The notes under the pieces: generated by a model | Told to the model about the DNA's origin: nothing | What the model saw: the letters and a program-made list of their open reading frames with translations, nothing else | Database searches by the model: none | Shown here: one piece after another, positions 11,605-20,281 of the stretch | Numbering within the stretch: position 1 is the first letter of the stretch | Layout: the number at the start of each line of letters is the position of its first letter | Program-made: the position numbers and the translations under genes | Origin: Paulinella micropora | Taxonomy: Eukaryota; Cercozoa; Imbricatea; Euglyphida | Direction of reading: 5' to 3' | Length of the DNA: 27,694 bases | Assembly: GCA_009731375.1 (NCBI GenBank) | Contig: BJOX01000112.1 | Location: 943,048 to 970,741, forward strand

Positions 11605-12712
11605 TAACGGTTTGCCGTTACTCAACTTTCAAAAAAGTAACGGTTTTTCACCCTCCCAACCCCAATACTTTTTTCCTTTACATTTATTACATATTATATA
11701 TCAGAAATTTCTAATATATAATATGTAATAAATGTAAAGGAAAAAAGTACTGGGGTTGGGAGGGTGAAAAACCGTTACTTTTTTTTCAAAAAAGTGTGTA
11801 ACGGCTAGCCGTTACTCAACTTTCAAAAAAGTAACGGTTTTTCACCCTCCCAACCCCAATACTTTTTTCCTTTACATTTATTACATATTATATATTAGAA
11901 ATTTCTGATATATAATATGTAATAAATGTAAAGGAAAAAAGTATTGGGGTTGGGAGGGTGAAAAACCGTTACTTTTTTGAAAGTTGAGTAACGGCTAGCC
12001 GTTACGCACTTTTTTGAAAAAAAAAGTAACGGTTTTTCACCCTCCCAACCCCAATACTTTTTTCCTTTACATTTATTACATATTATATATTAGAAATTTC
12101 TAATATATAATATGTAATAAATGTAAAGGAAAAAAGTATTGGGGTTGGGAGGGTGAAAAACCGTTACTTTTTTGAAAGTTGAGTAACGGCTAGCCGTTAC
12201 GCACTTTTTTGAAAAAAAAGTAACGGTTTTTCACCCTCCCAACCCCAATACTTTTTTCCTTTACATTTATTACATATTATATATTAGAAATTTCTAATAT
12301 ATAATATGTAATAAATGTAAAGGAAAAAAGTATTGGGGTTGGGAGGGTGAAAACCGTTACTTTTTTTCGAAAAAGTGCGTAACGGCTAGCCGTTACTCAA
12401 CTTTCAAAAAAGTAACGGTTTTCCACCTTCCCAACCCCAATACTTCCGCACGTGTTTGAAGGCGAATGCACTAACGAGGCTGACTTTGGAGANNNNNNNN
12501 NNTTCCCAACCCCAATACTTTTTTCCTTTACATTTATTACATATTATATATCAGAAATTTCTGATATATAATATGTAATAAATGTAAAGGAAAAAAGTAT
12601 TGGGGTTGGGAGGGTGAAAAACCGTTACTTTTTTTTCAAAAAAGTGCGTAACGGCTAGCCGTTACTCAACTTTCAAAAAAGTAACGGTTTTCCACCTTCC
12701 CAACCCCAATAC
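11605..12712. repeat. Tandem array of 142-bp palindromes, about 194-bp period
   Basis: Units lie at 11,637-11,778, 11,831-11,972, 12,026-12,167 and 12,220-12,360, with a gap-truncated unit ending at 12,628. Each has 71-bp arms starting GTAACGGTTTTTCACCCTCC and an AT-rich centre AGAAATTTCT. The unit at 12,026 is a perfect palindrome by eye. The roughly 52-bp spacers hold a second palindrome, GTAACGGCTAGCCGTTAC. A 10-N gap at 12,493 follows a 48-bp repeat of the pseudogene start, so the unit count is uncertain. Architecture resembles baculovirus hr regions, which act as origins and enhancers; a role here is inference. Confidence 0.9.
12493..12502. other. Assembly gap (10 N)
   Basis: The bases before the gap (about 12,446-12,492) repeat those at 12,714-12,762, which suggests unresolved overlap in the palindrome array. 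Confidence 0.95.
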
Positions 12713-12715
12713 TTC

Positions 12716-13060
12716 CGCACGTGTTTGAAGGCGAATGCACTAACGAGGCTGACTTTGGAGAGTCAGTGAGACAACAGGACGGCTTTTTCGCTGTCACCGA
12801 CGCCATCGCCTCCTTCAGTGGATGTTCTGATGCAGATGCAAGGGTTGTTGGTAGCTTGTCGAAAGGCAGGCCGGTCGACTGCCTGCCCTTCGACAAGCTG
12901 CTCCAGGTGACGAACAGCTCGAGGCCGCGCGTCGAGCAGAATATCGCGATGCTGGATACACACAAGATGCTATGCCAAGAAGCAAGCGGCGCCAGTGAAC
13001 CTGTACAAGAGCATGCTGGAGGAGCAGGGACTGGAGTTGGACGACAATGACTTTAATCGC
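12716..13060 (+). pseudogene. Decayed viral-like gene, copy 2
   Basis: This is a homologue of 10,482-10,856. Its start codon is lost where it abuts a palindrome half-unit. A longer frame survives here (ECTNEADFGESVRQQDG through LPFDKLLQ and VEQNIAMLDTHKML). A 23-bp deletion relative to copy 1, at the word GCGGCG|CCAGTG, then shifts the frame, and NLYKSMLEEQGLELDD continues in another. Copy 2 also lacks about 150 bp of the copy 1 downstream region. The ancestral product would have been roughly 120 aa; function unknown. Confidence 0.6.
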
Positions 13061-13329
13061 CTGAGACATGAGCCAGGGTCCCGGGCCGGACCCCAGAATG
13101 TGCAATGTGCAATCTCTACTACTTTAATCACTCCTTTACCAATCGTCATTAAAAAAAACATGTCTAAAGTGTCTAAAGAATAACCACTGAGAGGGGGAGA
13201 CCTCTTCCGACCCCTTGGAATGCTTCAAATGCATAGTTGCAAGGTTTAACGTTAACGCATTTTGCACATTGCCCATTTTATATATTGCGCCACCCCCCGG
13301 ACCCTGTCTCACGTCTCAGCCTTTTAAAG
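13049..13329 (+). repeat. 290-bp direct repeat, copy 2
   Basis: Second copy of 10,992-11,283. Here it immediately precedes an intact gene, and its TATATATTGCGCC box lies about 100 bp upstream of that start, so it may carry regulatory sequence. Confidence 0.85.
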
Positions 13330-13390
13330 TCTTCCCGAGACACACAATGAGGCTGGTTTTTTTTTTCTTGTGGACCATAGTGCAGAAAGT

Positions 13391-13948
13391 ATGGCGGAGG
13401 AGGCAGAAAATTGCGGGTGTGTTCCGGTGGCAGCAGAAGCCCCTGTGCATGACCACTTTGAGTCCTACAAAAAATGTCGTCGGAAACTTAGACACTTCCC
13501 CGCCGGCACACGCCCGTCCTGGCTGGTTCGTTTCTGCGATGCTGGCCTTCTGACTAGGAAACACCTCTCGGATTCAAAGTGTCAGAGCAGCACCTGCCAC
13601 GCGCGCGCAGCCGAACTGTCGGAAGAATGGACCCTTTATCAAAAATGTCCGTTCAAGGGCCTGCATTTCGGCGGGGGAGGCTACAGGCGCCGGAAAATGC
13701 TAAAGGCGTTCGAGAAGGCGGGGCTACGCACAACCAAGATATCCCCATTCCGGGACGAGGCGCGAGCTAGGGCCGGGCGAGCTCGCCGGACCAAACGATA
13801 CATGGATAGCCATCCTGAGAAACGGGCAATCTATATGCAGAGGTACTGGGAAAAGAAACTGGCGATACAGCACCAGCGGCAGTCTCCTCCTCCTGAGCCT
13901 CCTCCCGCCAGTCTGATCGAGTCTTTTTTATTAAACCTCTTTGCGTGA
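13391..13948 (+). CDS. Uncharacterised basic protein, 185 aa
   Basis: I do not recognise the family. The best ATG is at 13,391 (MAEEAENCGCVPVAAEA); an in-frame GTG lies seven codons earlier. A T-run and CTTGTGGACCATAG lie just upstream, loosely like the promoter motif of the replication genes. The middle holds Cys and His (SKCQSSTCHARA, YQKCPF) that could bind metal. A strongly basic stretch follows (ARAGRARRTKRYMDSHPEKR) with a helix like the NPEK-x-R-x-Y repeats common in viral and phage endonuclease tails. The C-terminus is Pro-rich. Intact frame and GC content match the replication genes to the right, so it is probably a viral gene, perhaps DNA-binding. Confidence 0.5.
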   Translation: MAEEAENCGCVPVAAEAPVHDHFESYKKCRRKLRHFPAGTRPSWLVRFCDAGLLTRKHLSDSKCQSSTCHARAAELSEEWTLYQKCPFKGLHFGGGGYRRRKMLKAFEKAGLRTTKISPFRDEARARAGRARRTKRYMDSHPEKRAIYMQRYWEKKLAIQHQRQSPPPEPPPASLIESFLLNLFA

Positions 13949-14140
13949 AAACCGAAATTCAGCGGCGATCAAGATTCAAGGCATACTTTTTTTGGGGCCA
14001 GATCCCCCTCCCACCCCCCTGAAATTATGGGGGGATCCGGCCCCAGGGATGGCATAGTCCGTCGAATGAAAGGAAAAAGATACCCCCCCCCCCCAAAAAA
14101 AAAGGAAAACACCCGTTGGGGTATTTTTATTGCCCTTCTC

Positions 14141-14214
14141 TCCTGTTGGCAACCACGTCCTTCTTGGTAAAAGAGACCGTGGATGATGTCCCGTCCGCGC
14201 TCAGCCCCCCGCAC
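14141..14214. repeat. Displaced fragment of the primase-helicase gene, copy A
   Basis: The string from GTTGGCAACCACGTCC to GCGCTCAGCCCC matches the coding region at about 15,935-16,000, with a small insertion (GATGAT) and preceding TCTCTC. It is non-coding here. Confidence 0.75.
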
Positions 14215-14572
14215 ACACTTTTTTTTGGCGCACGATCCCCCACCTCCCCCTGAAATTATGGGGGGAACTTGCGCCACGTTTAGTTCGTAAACGTTTCTTT
14301 TTGGCCGTCGCGGTCCTCCTTTTCTTTTGCGGTTTTTGGGGCCGGTTTGGCCACTCTCCCCCTGAAATTATGGACGTAGGCATTTTCGATGGTTATGGGC
14401 ACGTTCCCCCACCTCCCCCTGAAATTATGGGGGGATCCGGCCCCAGGGATGGCATAGTCCGTTCGATATCGTCGATCCATGTTCTTTTTCTCTGTCGAAT
14501 GAAAGGAAAAAAGATACCACCCCCCCCCCCAAAAAAAGGAAAACACCCGTTGGGGTATTTTTATTGCCCTTC

Positions 14573-14634
14573 TCTCCTGTTGGCAACCACGTCCTTCTTG
14601 GTAAAAGAGACTGTGGGATGTCCCGTCCGCGCAC
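14573..14634. repeat. Displaced fragment of the primase-helicase gene, copy B
   Basis: Second, shorter fragment of the same coding segment, with the neighbouring CCCGTTGGGGTATTTTTATT module also repeated. It is truncated at GTCCGCGC. Confidence 0.7.
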
Positions 14635-14714
14635 ACTTTTTTTCTTTTTGTGTGGCACGCGTTCCCCCCACCTCCCCCTGAAATTATGGGGGGAACTTGC
14701 CCACGACAAAAAAA

Positions 14715-14724
14715 NNNNNNNNNN
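14715..14724. other. Assembly gap (10 N)
   Basis: Lies inside the hairpin-module region, where short repeats would confuse assembly. Confidence 0.95.
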
Positions 14725-15520
14725 TGCGTGCCACGCATGAAGGGAGAACCAACGATCAAGATTCAAGGCATACTTTTTTTTTGGCACGCGTTTGGCCACC
14801 TCCCCTGAAAATTATTGGCCAAATGCGTGCCACTCTAAAAGCACTTTTTCCCTTCTCTTTTCGACCCAAGAGACCTCCTCTCCCGAACCGGGGACCGACT
14901 TTGCCTACGGGCTGTAAAATAACACTAACCAAAGTCGGGCCGTGAATCTTTTTAATGAAAACAAAACACACGTTTTCTCCTTTTTGGTTGATATTTATAG
15001 CTCGATGCCAATGCCCTCACTATCTATTATGATACGCGATTGGTTGGTGCAGGGAGTAGTGTGTTGTTTCTCAGGAAGGAGGCACAATTGAGAACCAACG
15101 ATCAAGATTCAAGGCATACCTTTTTCTTTTTTTTTGGCACGCGTTCCCCCACCTCCCCCTGAAATTATGGGGGGAACTTGCCCACGACAAAAAAAGGGAC
15201 GTAGACATTTTCGATGGTTATGGGCACGTTCCCCCACCTCCCCCTGAAATTATGGGGGGAACTTGCCCACGACAAAAAAAGGGACGTAGACATTTTCGAT
15301 GGTTATGGGCACGTTCCCCCACCTCCCCCTGAAATTATGGGGGGATCCGGCCCCAGATTGCCCTTCTCTCCCCTGTGTGTTAATATCAGCGAAGGCATAT
15401 GAAATTAACGGGGCCAGATCCCCCAGTGATGATGTCAGGGGGAGAGGTGCGGGATCTGGCCCCCAAAAAAAAGTCTTTTTCGAGAAAAAAGAAAAAAAAA
15501 CTTTAATGACAAAAAGGGAT

Positions 15521-18500
15521 TTAAACCGCCTGCAGGCCGTTATTCGTGAACTTAAGCTTCTTCTGACCATCAATGTTGTCCTCGTCGATCTTGCGTTTCT
15601 TGGAAGGAGGATCAACCACAGCGTCTAAATCCGTTGTAAAGGCTGCTGGCGGAATATTGTCGCTGTGTCCACCTTCGTACGCATTGGACAACATAGCGAG
15701 GTCCACAAGGTCCTTGTCCTGCTCGATGACATACATCTCTACCTGGTCACGGCCTTCATTTCTTTTTGTTCGCTTACCCTTGATGGTCGATCCAAAGTTG
15801 CTTTGTATCGCCTGACGCAGTCCCTTGAGAGGAAGATGTGCGGGATCAGCGGCTAATTTCCCTGAAGTAGTGTATGATCGTATCTTTGATCCACCCGCTC
15901 TGATCGCTGCGTTGGTCAGTTCGATGATTTTTGCCCTGTTGGCAACCACGTCCTTCTTGGTAAAAGAGACCGTGGATGTCCCGTCAGCGCTCAGCCCCGC
16001 ATTCAGGATTCCAAGCACCTCGAATGCCTGCACCGTCTTCAAAGCAGCCATGTGCCACAGAGGGGTGTCAGCGGTGTTGATGTATTGTCTCTCCCGCAGC
16101 TTGTTCCTCTGTTGCATCAAGATCTCCTCGTTCAGCAGGCCCTTTTTCAACGCGGCCGCAATGCTGTACACGGGGCGCGTGTTCTCATGAACAGTCTTGA
16201 ACTCGTCGTACGTCAGGGCCCGCTGCTTCTCGTGGCCGCTGAACAGCTTGAGGGTATGGAGCGAAGCAAGCTGGATTTTCTCATAGGCCGAAGCCTCGTT
16301 GGCGTCGGTCTTTTCCTTGAGTTCCTTGAGGCGCTGATGCAGCTCCTCGGGCGGGCAGTCCTTTAACACGTCAAAGGCGTCCTTTAAAAGGTTCTCCCGT
16401 TCAGTCTTGGCCAGTTCCTTGTACTCCTTGAACTCTGCCGCTCCTTCGTCCTGCTCTTTCTCCTCTTCCATGATCAGCTGGAACTGGTGGCGGCCGGCCT
16501 GCCGCTTGAACTCCTCCTCAAACTGCGCCAGCTTCTCGGCCCGTGCGTAAATGTGCAGCTCCGTAAACCAGTCGGGAGCCAGGAGCATGGTCCCGTCCTC
16601 GTCAAACGTCTCCTGGAACCTGATCATGCCTTGGTATTGTTTAATATCGGTCTCGCGTTCGCGCAGGTCCCGTCTGGCCTTTTCGAGGCGGTGGCAAAGT
16701 GTGTAGCTGACGTCGGCCTTGGTGGGCTTGGGCGGGTACAGCACGTCGACCCGCTCAACTTGCATTTTGCGGAAGCGACCCATCATCTGCATGAGCTGGC
16801 GCGGGCCGCAGCCGTTGCGCGAGGAGGCGTCCACCAACAGCAGGTGCCATGGCAGCTGCACGTCTGCCCCTACCGAGACCGCGCTGGTAAAAATCAGGAC
16901 GTCAAAGTTTTTCAGGAACGTGTCTGGGTCCTGCATAGACTTCTTCAGCGAATCGTCGACGTCGCCGGTAATCAGGACAGCCTTGAGGTCGGGGCGTTCT
17001 TTCTTGATGAGCTGCTCCCAGGCCTCGGCGCAGGCCTTGGTCGCGCACGCGATCGCCGTCTTCTCGCCCGCCTTGGCCGAGGACTTGACCCTATCAATCA
17101 GCTGCTTGCGGTCTCTCGTTACGTAGAACTTGCGCTTGGTTGGGTTCTGCGTGTAGCGATCGACCCGGATCGCGCTCGGAGAAGTTGCAATGTGCTGCAA
17201 CAGCGCTGGCACGGCCCCGTCGCTCTCGAGGTCAGCGTCCAGCGCCACCACCTTGACACCCGGCCGGCTGAGCAAAGCATAGAAGTAGCGCGCGTTGCGG
17301 CCCAGGAACTTGCCGTTGGTCTCGCTAGACAACATCTGGTCGACAATGGACCGGGCCTCGTCCATAATCACCAAGTCAAAGCCCTTGACCTTGTGGTCAG
17401 ACAGGTTGTGAAGCGATTCGTACTGACAAATGACCCGATCATTTTCCCACCATTTCTTGTCCTTGTAGTGTATAAAACCGAGGCCGTCAAACTGGCCCTT
17501 CTGGACCGCCGCGTGCGAGATGCGCGCAGAGACCACGAGAATGCGAAGTCCCTCGGGCGCTTCTTCTTCAAGCATGCGCCTAACGAGCCTCACCAGCGCG
17601 GTGCTCTTCCCACGGCCACAGTGCGCGGCCACGGCAATGACTTGTTCGCAATCATCGAAAATGAGGGGCTTGAGGTAGCCTTCTGGCTCGTCGTGGTTAC
17701 ATATCCTTACACCCGGAGCCCACATGGACGGCGCCTCGTGCCCTGGTAAGCGCCCAATCACTGTACCAGCGCAGTACGGGTGGGCCTCTGAATCAAAGCA
17801 GTGGTAATGCACGTAGCCCTCCCGATCGATTATAAAATAACAATTGTCGCTTTTATTGTGTTCTTTCTTGATAAGGCATGTCCGGCCGTGCTCCGGGTCC
17901 GTAATGCCCACGTACCTCCCGTCCGACAGGCACTTGACGATGGTGAACATGTCTCCTTTTTGGCGTAGCAGGTCGGTCAAATGACGAGCGACTGCGTTGT
18001 CTCCCAATCTCGAAGAAGACCTGGTGTACTTGCGCTGGCATTTCATGGCTTCCTCCTCGGTGGCCGTATGTGTAATGGGCCTGTACCAGGCAGGGATGGC
18101 GTCCAGCAGGTCCTGCACACAGGCCGGCATGTTCTTGGGTACAGCTTCGTCACCCGCCAGCTTGGCCGACCCTGGCAAACGGAACAGCCGGTTGCGAGAG
18201 TATATGCCAAAGTCGATAATGTCCTTACCCCCGTGCTTCATCAGCGGGTCGTTGATGAGGCCTTGGGCTAGCCACAGCTTGGCCTTGACAAAGTTACCCA
18301 CTTCCTTATTGTTGGCGAAGACGACCGATGGCACGTGCAAATGGAAGCTGTTCTTGAACGTGTTGTCAGACTGCTTCCGCCCGAAATCGAGCAGCTTACA
18401 GTCATGATCCTTTAGCACAGGTATTTCCCCTCGTATGGCCGATAGTATCTTAGCCAGCCGCTGGGGGGTCATGGCATCACGTTTGCCAGTCACCCATTCA

Positions 18501-18781
18501 ATGTCCATGGCAAGGGCCGATGTCACGTCTTCCACCTCGATTGAGCGATCGATGACGTAGAAGGCACGGTTTTCTTCGCCGTAGCCGCGATAGTACTCGA
18601 AAAGTTCATCAATGCCCGGAAAGGACGTGTACCACTTGGCCCGGCTGCCTTTTCTGCTTGGGTCCGCCAAGGCCACCGTAATCTTGTGCCCAAGCAAGTC
18701 CGCCCTCTTGAAAGCGGCTGCTTGTGGTCTTTGCTCTCTTGACCCCGTGTACCATACCCACCCCTTGTGGAAAATCTCCAT
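15521..18781 (-). CDS. Primase-helicase: AEP/PrimPol fused to UL9-like SF2 helicase
   Basis: An intact 1,086-aa replication protein predicted to make primers and unwind DNA. The ATG at 18,781 (MEIFHKG) follows a TTTTATATCC box; the frame runs further upstream but without an ATG. Residues 90-210 carry the archaeo-eukaryotic primase signature: MDIEW (D93, E95), SFH at 145-147 and RLFRLPGSAK at 200. Residues 302-337 form a Cys/His cluster (YVHYHCFDSE) like the UL52/PrimPol zinc finger. The helicase follows: Walker A AHCGRGKST (386), DEAR box (474), LDAD (514), SAVSVGADV (633) and QMMGRFRK (665), matching the herpesvirus origin-binding protein family. The C-terminal third is helical and charged, ending in a basic nuclear localisation signal, PPSKKRKID (about residue 1,060). 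It is divergent from the exonuclease gene, sharing an 84-bp spacer. The domain call is firm; origin binding is inferred. Confidence 0.9.
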   Translation of the reverse strand: MEIFHKGWVWYTGSREQRPQAAAFKRADLLGHKITVALADPSRKGSRAKWYTSFPGIDELFEYYRGYGEENRAFYVIDRSIEVEDVTSALAMDIEWVTGKRDAMTPQRLAKILSAIRGEIPVLKDHDCKLLDFGRKQSDNTFKNSFHLHVPSVVFANNKEVGNFVKAKLWLAQGLINDPLMKHGGKDIIDFGIYSRNRLFRLPGSAKLAGDEAVPKNMPACVQDLLDAIPAWYRPITHTATEEEAMKCQRKYTRSSSRLGDNAVARHLTDLLRQKGDMFTIVKCLSDGRYVGITDPEHGRTCLIKKEHNKSDNCYFIIDREGYVHYHCFDSEAHPYCAGTVIGRLPGHEAPSMWAPGVRICNHDEPEGYLKPLIFDDCEQVIAVAAHCGRGKSTALVRLVRRMLEEEAPEGLRILVVSARISHAAVQKGQFDGLGFIHYKDKKWWENDRVICQYESLHNLSDHKVKGFDLVIMDEARSIVDQMLSSETNGKFLGRNARYFYALLSRPGVKVVALDADLESDGAVPALLQHIATSPSAIRVDRYTQNPTKRKFYVTRDRKQLIDRVKSSAKAGEKTAIACATKACAEAWEQLIKKERPDLKAVLITGDVDDSLKKSMQDPDTFLKNFDVLIFTSAVSVGADVQLPWHLLLVDASSRNGCGPRQLMQMMGRFRKMQVERVDVLYPPKPTKADVSYTLCHRLEKARRDLRERETDIKQYQGMIRFQETFDEDGTMLLAPDWFTELHIYARAEKLAQFEEEFKRQAGRHQFQLIMEEEKEQDEGAAEFKEYKELAKTERENLLKDAFDVLKDCPPEELHQRLKELKEKTDANEASAYEKIQLASLHTLKLFSGHEKQRALTYDEFKTVHENTRPVYSIAAALKKGLLNEEILMQQRNKLRERQYINTADTPLWHMAALKTVQAFEVLGILNAGLSADGTSTVSFTKKDVVANRAKIIELTNAAIRAGGSKIRSYTTSGKLAADPAHLPLKGLRQAIQSNFGSTIKGKRTKRNEGRDQVEMYVIEQDKDLVDLAMLSNAYEGGHSDNIPPAAFTTDLDAVVDPPSKKRKIDEDNIDGQKKLKFTNNGLQAV

Positions 18782-18788
18782 TTTTTTT

Positions 18789-18801
18789 GGATATAAAATC
18801 C
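18789..18801 (-). promoter_or_regulatory. TATA-like box of the primase-helicase gene
   Basis: GGATTTTATATCC on the minus strand lies just 7 bp before the ATG at 18,781. GTTCTGGGCG, a variant of the TTCTTCTG motif, precedes it. Confidence 0.4.
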
Positions 18802-18820
18802 AACGCCCAGAACTTTTTTT

Positions 18821-18828
18821 TTCTTCTG
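18821..18828 (+). promoter_or_regulatory. TTCTTCTG motif before exonuclease copy 1
   Basis: A T-run precedes TTCTTCTG and GTGTATACC follows, with the ATG 37 bp downstream. Similar arrangements precede several other genes of the cluster. Confidence 0.5.
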
Positions 18829-18865
18829 AGTGTATACCAATACAGCACAACGAAGAAAAAATTCA

Positions 18866-19789
18866 ATGGTCCAAGAAATTTCCGAGAATTTTCCGGCCGT
18901 GTGCTGCGTGGAACTGTGTGTCCAGCACGACCCGAGACTGGAGAGGGACCCGGCCGCTCTGTGGAACGTGCTTCAGCACTGCACCAACGTCACGAGGCAC
19001 GTAGGGGGCGACAAGGTCAGGGCCAGACGCATCATATGTTCGCTCAAGAACGCCGGGCTATGGAAGCGTGTAAGGGACAGCGAAGCCCTAAAGAAGCAAC
19101 GGGCGGCCAGGCGACTGGAACACAAATTGGCGTGGGACAAGTCACACCGCAGTCTGCTGAATGCGCGCCGTGACAAGTACTTGGTCGCCACGCTGGTGCG
19201 CAAGGGGCTGGCCCGGCCGCCCGCCGATCCTCCGCTCGTGCTGGACGACACGGCCGTGCTCGCGATTGATACCGAGACGACGGGCCTGTCGAGCACCGAC
19301 GTCCCTATCCAGCTCGGCTACGTGCTCAGAGTCAACGGCGAGACCAAGCTGGAGTGCTGCAAGATCGTGCGCTACCACAACCGTATGGTGCGCATCTCGG
19401 AAGCGGCCGAAGCCGTGCACGGCCTAAGCTGGGAACAGGTGCGCCGCTCACCGCATGACGCGGCCGTGGAAATCGCCACGCTGGTGAAACTGATGCGCGA
19501 CGTTACGACCGCGGGCGGCGTGGTTATTGGCCACAACCTGGCTTTCGACTTGCGCCTGCTCAAACAGGGCTTGCCCGGCGTCGACCTGCTTGGTCTGAAC
19601 ACCGTCTGCACACTGCAGCTGGCGCGCAAACTCAGTGGCCAGCCAAAGGGACTCAAGCTGGAACAAGTCTACAGAGAAATCGTGCCGGCCGGAAAACGCA
19701 AAGACTTGGCCTCGCACAACGCTCTGTCTGACGCCAAGATGGCCTTGGCCATCTACGAACATCGGGATCAAATGAAAAATATCAGGTAA
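18866..19789 (+). CDS. DEDDh (DnaQ-like) 3'-5' exonuclease, copy 1
   Basis: A 307-aa predicted 3'-5' exonuclease of the DnaQ/RNase T superfamily, probably for proofreading or DNA end processing. The ATG at 18,866 (MVQEISENF) is preferred; the longer frame upstream begins only with GTG. Residues 1-115 are a basic N-terminal region with no recognised domain. The exonuclease follows: Exo I AIDTETTGL (D135, E137), Exo II GHNLAFDLRLL (D228) and Exo III SHNALSDAKMA (H284, D289), so all acidic residues and the His of the DEDDh class are present. An AATAAA follows the stop and the MYND gene starts 57 bp later in the same direction. A second copy lies inverted at 26,773-27,651. Whether it acts on DNA or RNA cannot be told from sequence. 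Confidence 0.85.
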   Translation: MVQEISENFPAVCCVELCVQHDPRLERDPAALWNVLQHCTNVTRHVGGDKVRARRIICSLKNAGLWKRVRDSEALKKQRAARRLEHKLAWDKSHRSLLNARRDKYLVATLVRKGLARPPADPPLVLDDTAVLAIDTETTGLSSTDVPIQLGYVLRVNGETKLECCKIVRYHNRMVRISEAAEAVHGLSWEQVRRSPHDAAVEIATLVKLMRDVTTAGGVVIGHNLAFDLRLLKQGLPGVDLLGLNTVCTLQLARKLSGQPKGLKLEQVYREIVPAGKRKDLASHNALSDAKMALAIYEHRDQMKNIR

Positions 19790-19803
19790 AAAAAAAATAA
19801 AAG

Positions 19804-19811
19804 TTCTTCTG
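19804..19811 (+). promoter_or_regulatory. TTCTTCTG motif before MYND gene copy 1
   Basis: TTCTTCTG runs straight into TATATATTATTAG, 35 bp before the ATG at 19,847. The preceding AATAAA probably ends the exonuclease message. Confidence 0.5.
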
Positions 19812-19846
19812 TATATATTATTAGCCAATATCATCAAAGAAAAAAC

Positions 19847-20281
19847 ATGAAGTACAAGTGTTTGAGACCTGGCTGTGAAACAACCGGCTGTGGCAAGAAG
19901 GTCAAGAGATGCAGCAGGTGTCACGTCGCCCGCTATTGCAGCAGCCGCTGCCAAACAAAACACTGGTCTGAACACCGAGAAGTCTGCTCAGCGAGACACG
20001 GAGCCAACAACATCGCCCGCTACGTCATGAATAACTTACCCCGCGAGCTGCTGCGGGCAGCGGACCCGGGAGGTGCCGTCTACGTCTGGGTGCCCGACAC
20101 AGGCAACGGGCCCCTGCGACAGGAAATCGCGATGCTGTCACCTGCACAGCTCGCAGACACACCCCGCCACCACGCCGCCCTCCAAGACCTGTCGCCGTCG
20201 CTGGGCGCCGGGGTCATTATCGACGTTGAGACCGCGCCGGGCAGGAGTTTGACGACCGTTACTAGAATGCAGGTTTTTTAA
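19847..20281 (+). CDS. MYND-type zinc finger protein, 144 aa
   Basis: Residues 5-47 form a MYND finger: Cys pairs around residues 10-15, CSRC (22-25), YCSSRC (30-35), then H39/H43 and C47, the normal C6-H-C pattern. In eukaryotes MYND fingers are protein-interaction modules, usually recruiting transcription or chromatin partners. The remaining 97 residues (NLPRELLRAADPGG, VYVWVPDTGNGP, GVIIDVETAPGRSL) form a domain I do not recognise. The gene follows the exonuclease on the same strand and converges on the helicase tail, overlapping its stop by about 20 bp. The inverted copy at 26,433-26,741 keeps the C-terminal domain but lacks the finger. Confidence 0.85.
   Translation: MKYKCLRPGCETTGCGKKVKRCSRCHVARYCSSRCQTKHWSEHREVCSARHGANNIARYVMNNLPRELLRAADPGGAVYVWVPDTGNGPLRQEIAMLSPAQLADTPRHHAALQDLSPSLGAGVIIDVETAPGRSLTTVTRMQVF

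Larger units (their letters stand above)
13960..15480. repeat. Shuffled modules with variable-stem hairpins
   Basis: About nine occurrences of CTCCCCCTGAAATTATGG or a close variant are embedded in different stem sequences. Well-paired examples are 13,993-14,045 (GGGGCC...GGCCCC), 14,227-14,275 (GGCGCA...TGCGCC), 14,782-14,832 (GGCACGCGTTTGGCCA pairing with one G-T wobble) and 15,221-15,269 (GGGCA...TGCCC). A further hairpin at 15,410-15,463 has a perfect 13-bp stem and another loop. Flanking modules recur, such as GATCAAGATTCAAGGCATAC (13,968, 14,755, 15,101) and GACGTAG(A/G)CATTTTCGATGG (three times). T-runs precede and A-runs often follow the stems. The unique part 14,833-15,100 holds only a 28-codon ORF behind a TATTTATAG box at 15,005. 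Confidence 0.85.

Noticed and set aside
14281-14400. A further full hairpin at the GGGGCCGGTTTGGCCA module
   Set aside because: The right arm is missing; the conserved loop joins another module (GACGTAGGCATTTTCG), so no stem forms.
15005-15091. 28-codon ORF after a TATTTATAG box
   Set aside because: It is too short and has no recognisable motif; the TATA-like string may be chance in AT-rich DNA.
16487-17749. 420-codon plus-strand frame
   Set aside because: It is antisense to the primase-helicase, whose minus-strand frame holds all the recognisable motifs.
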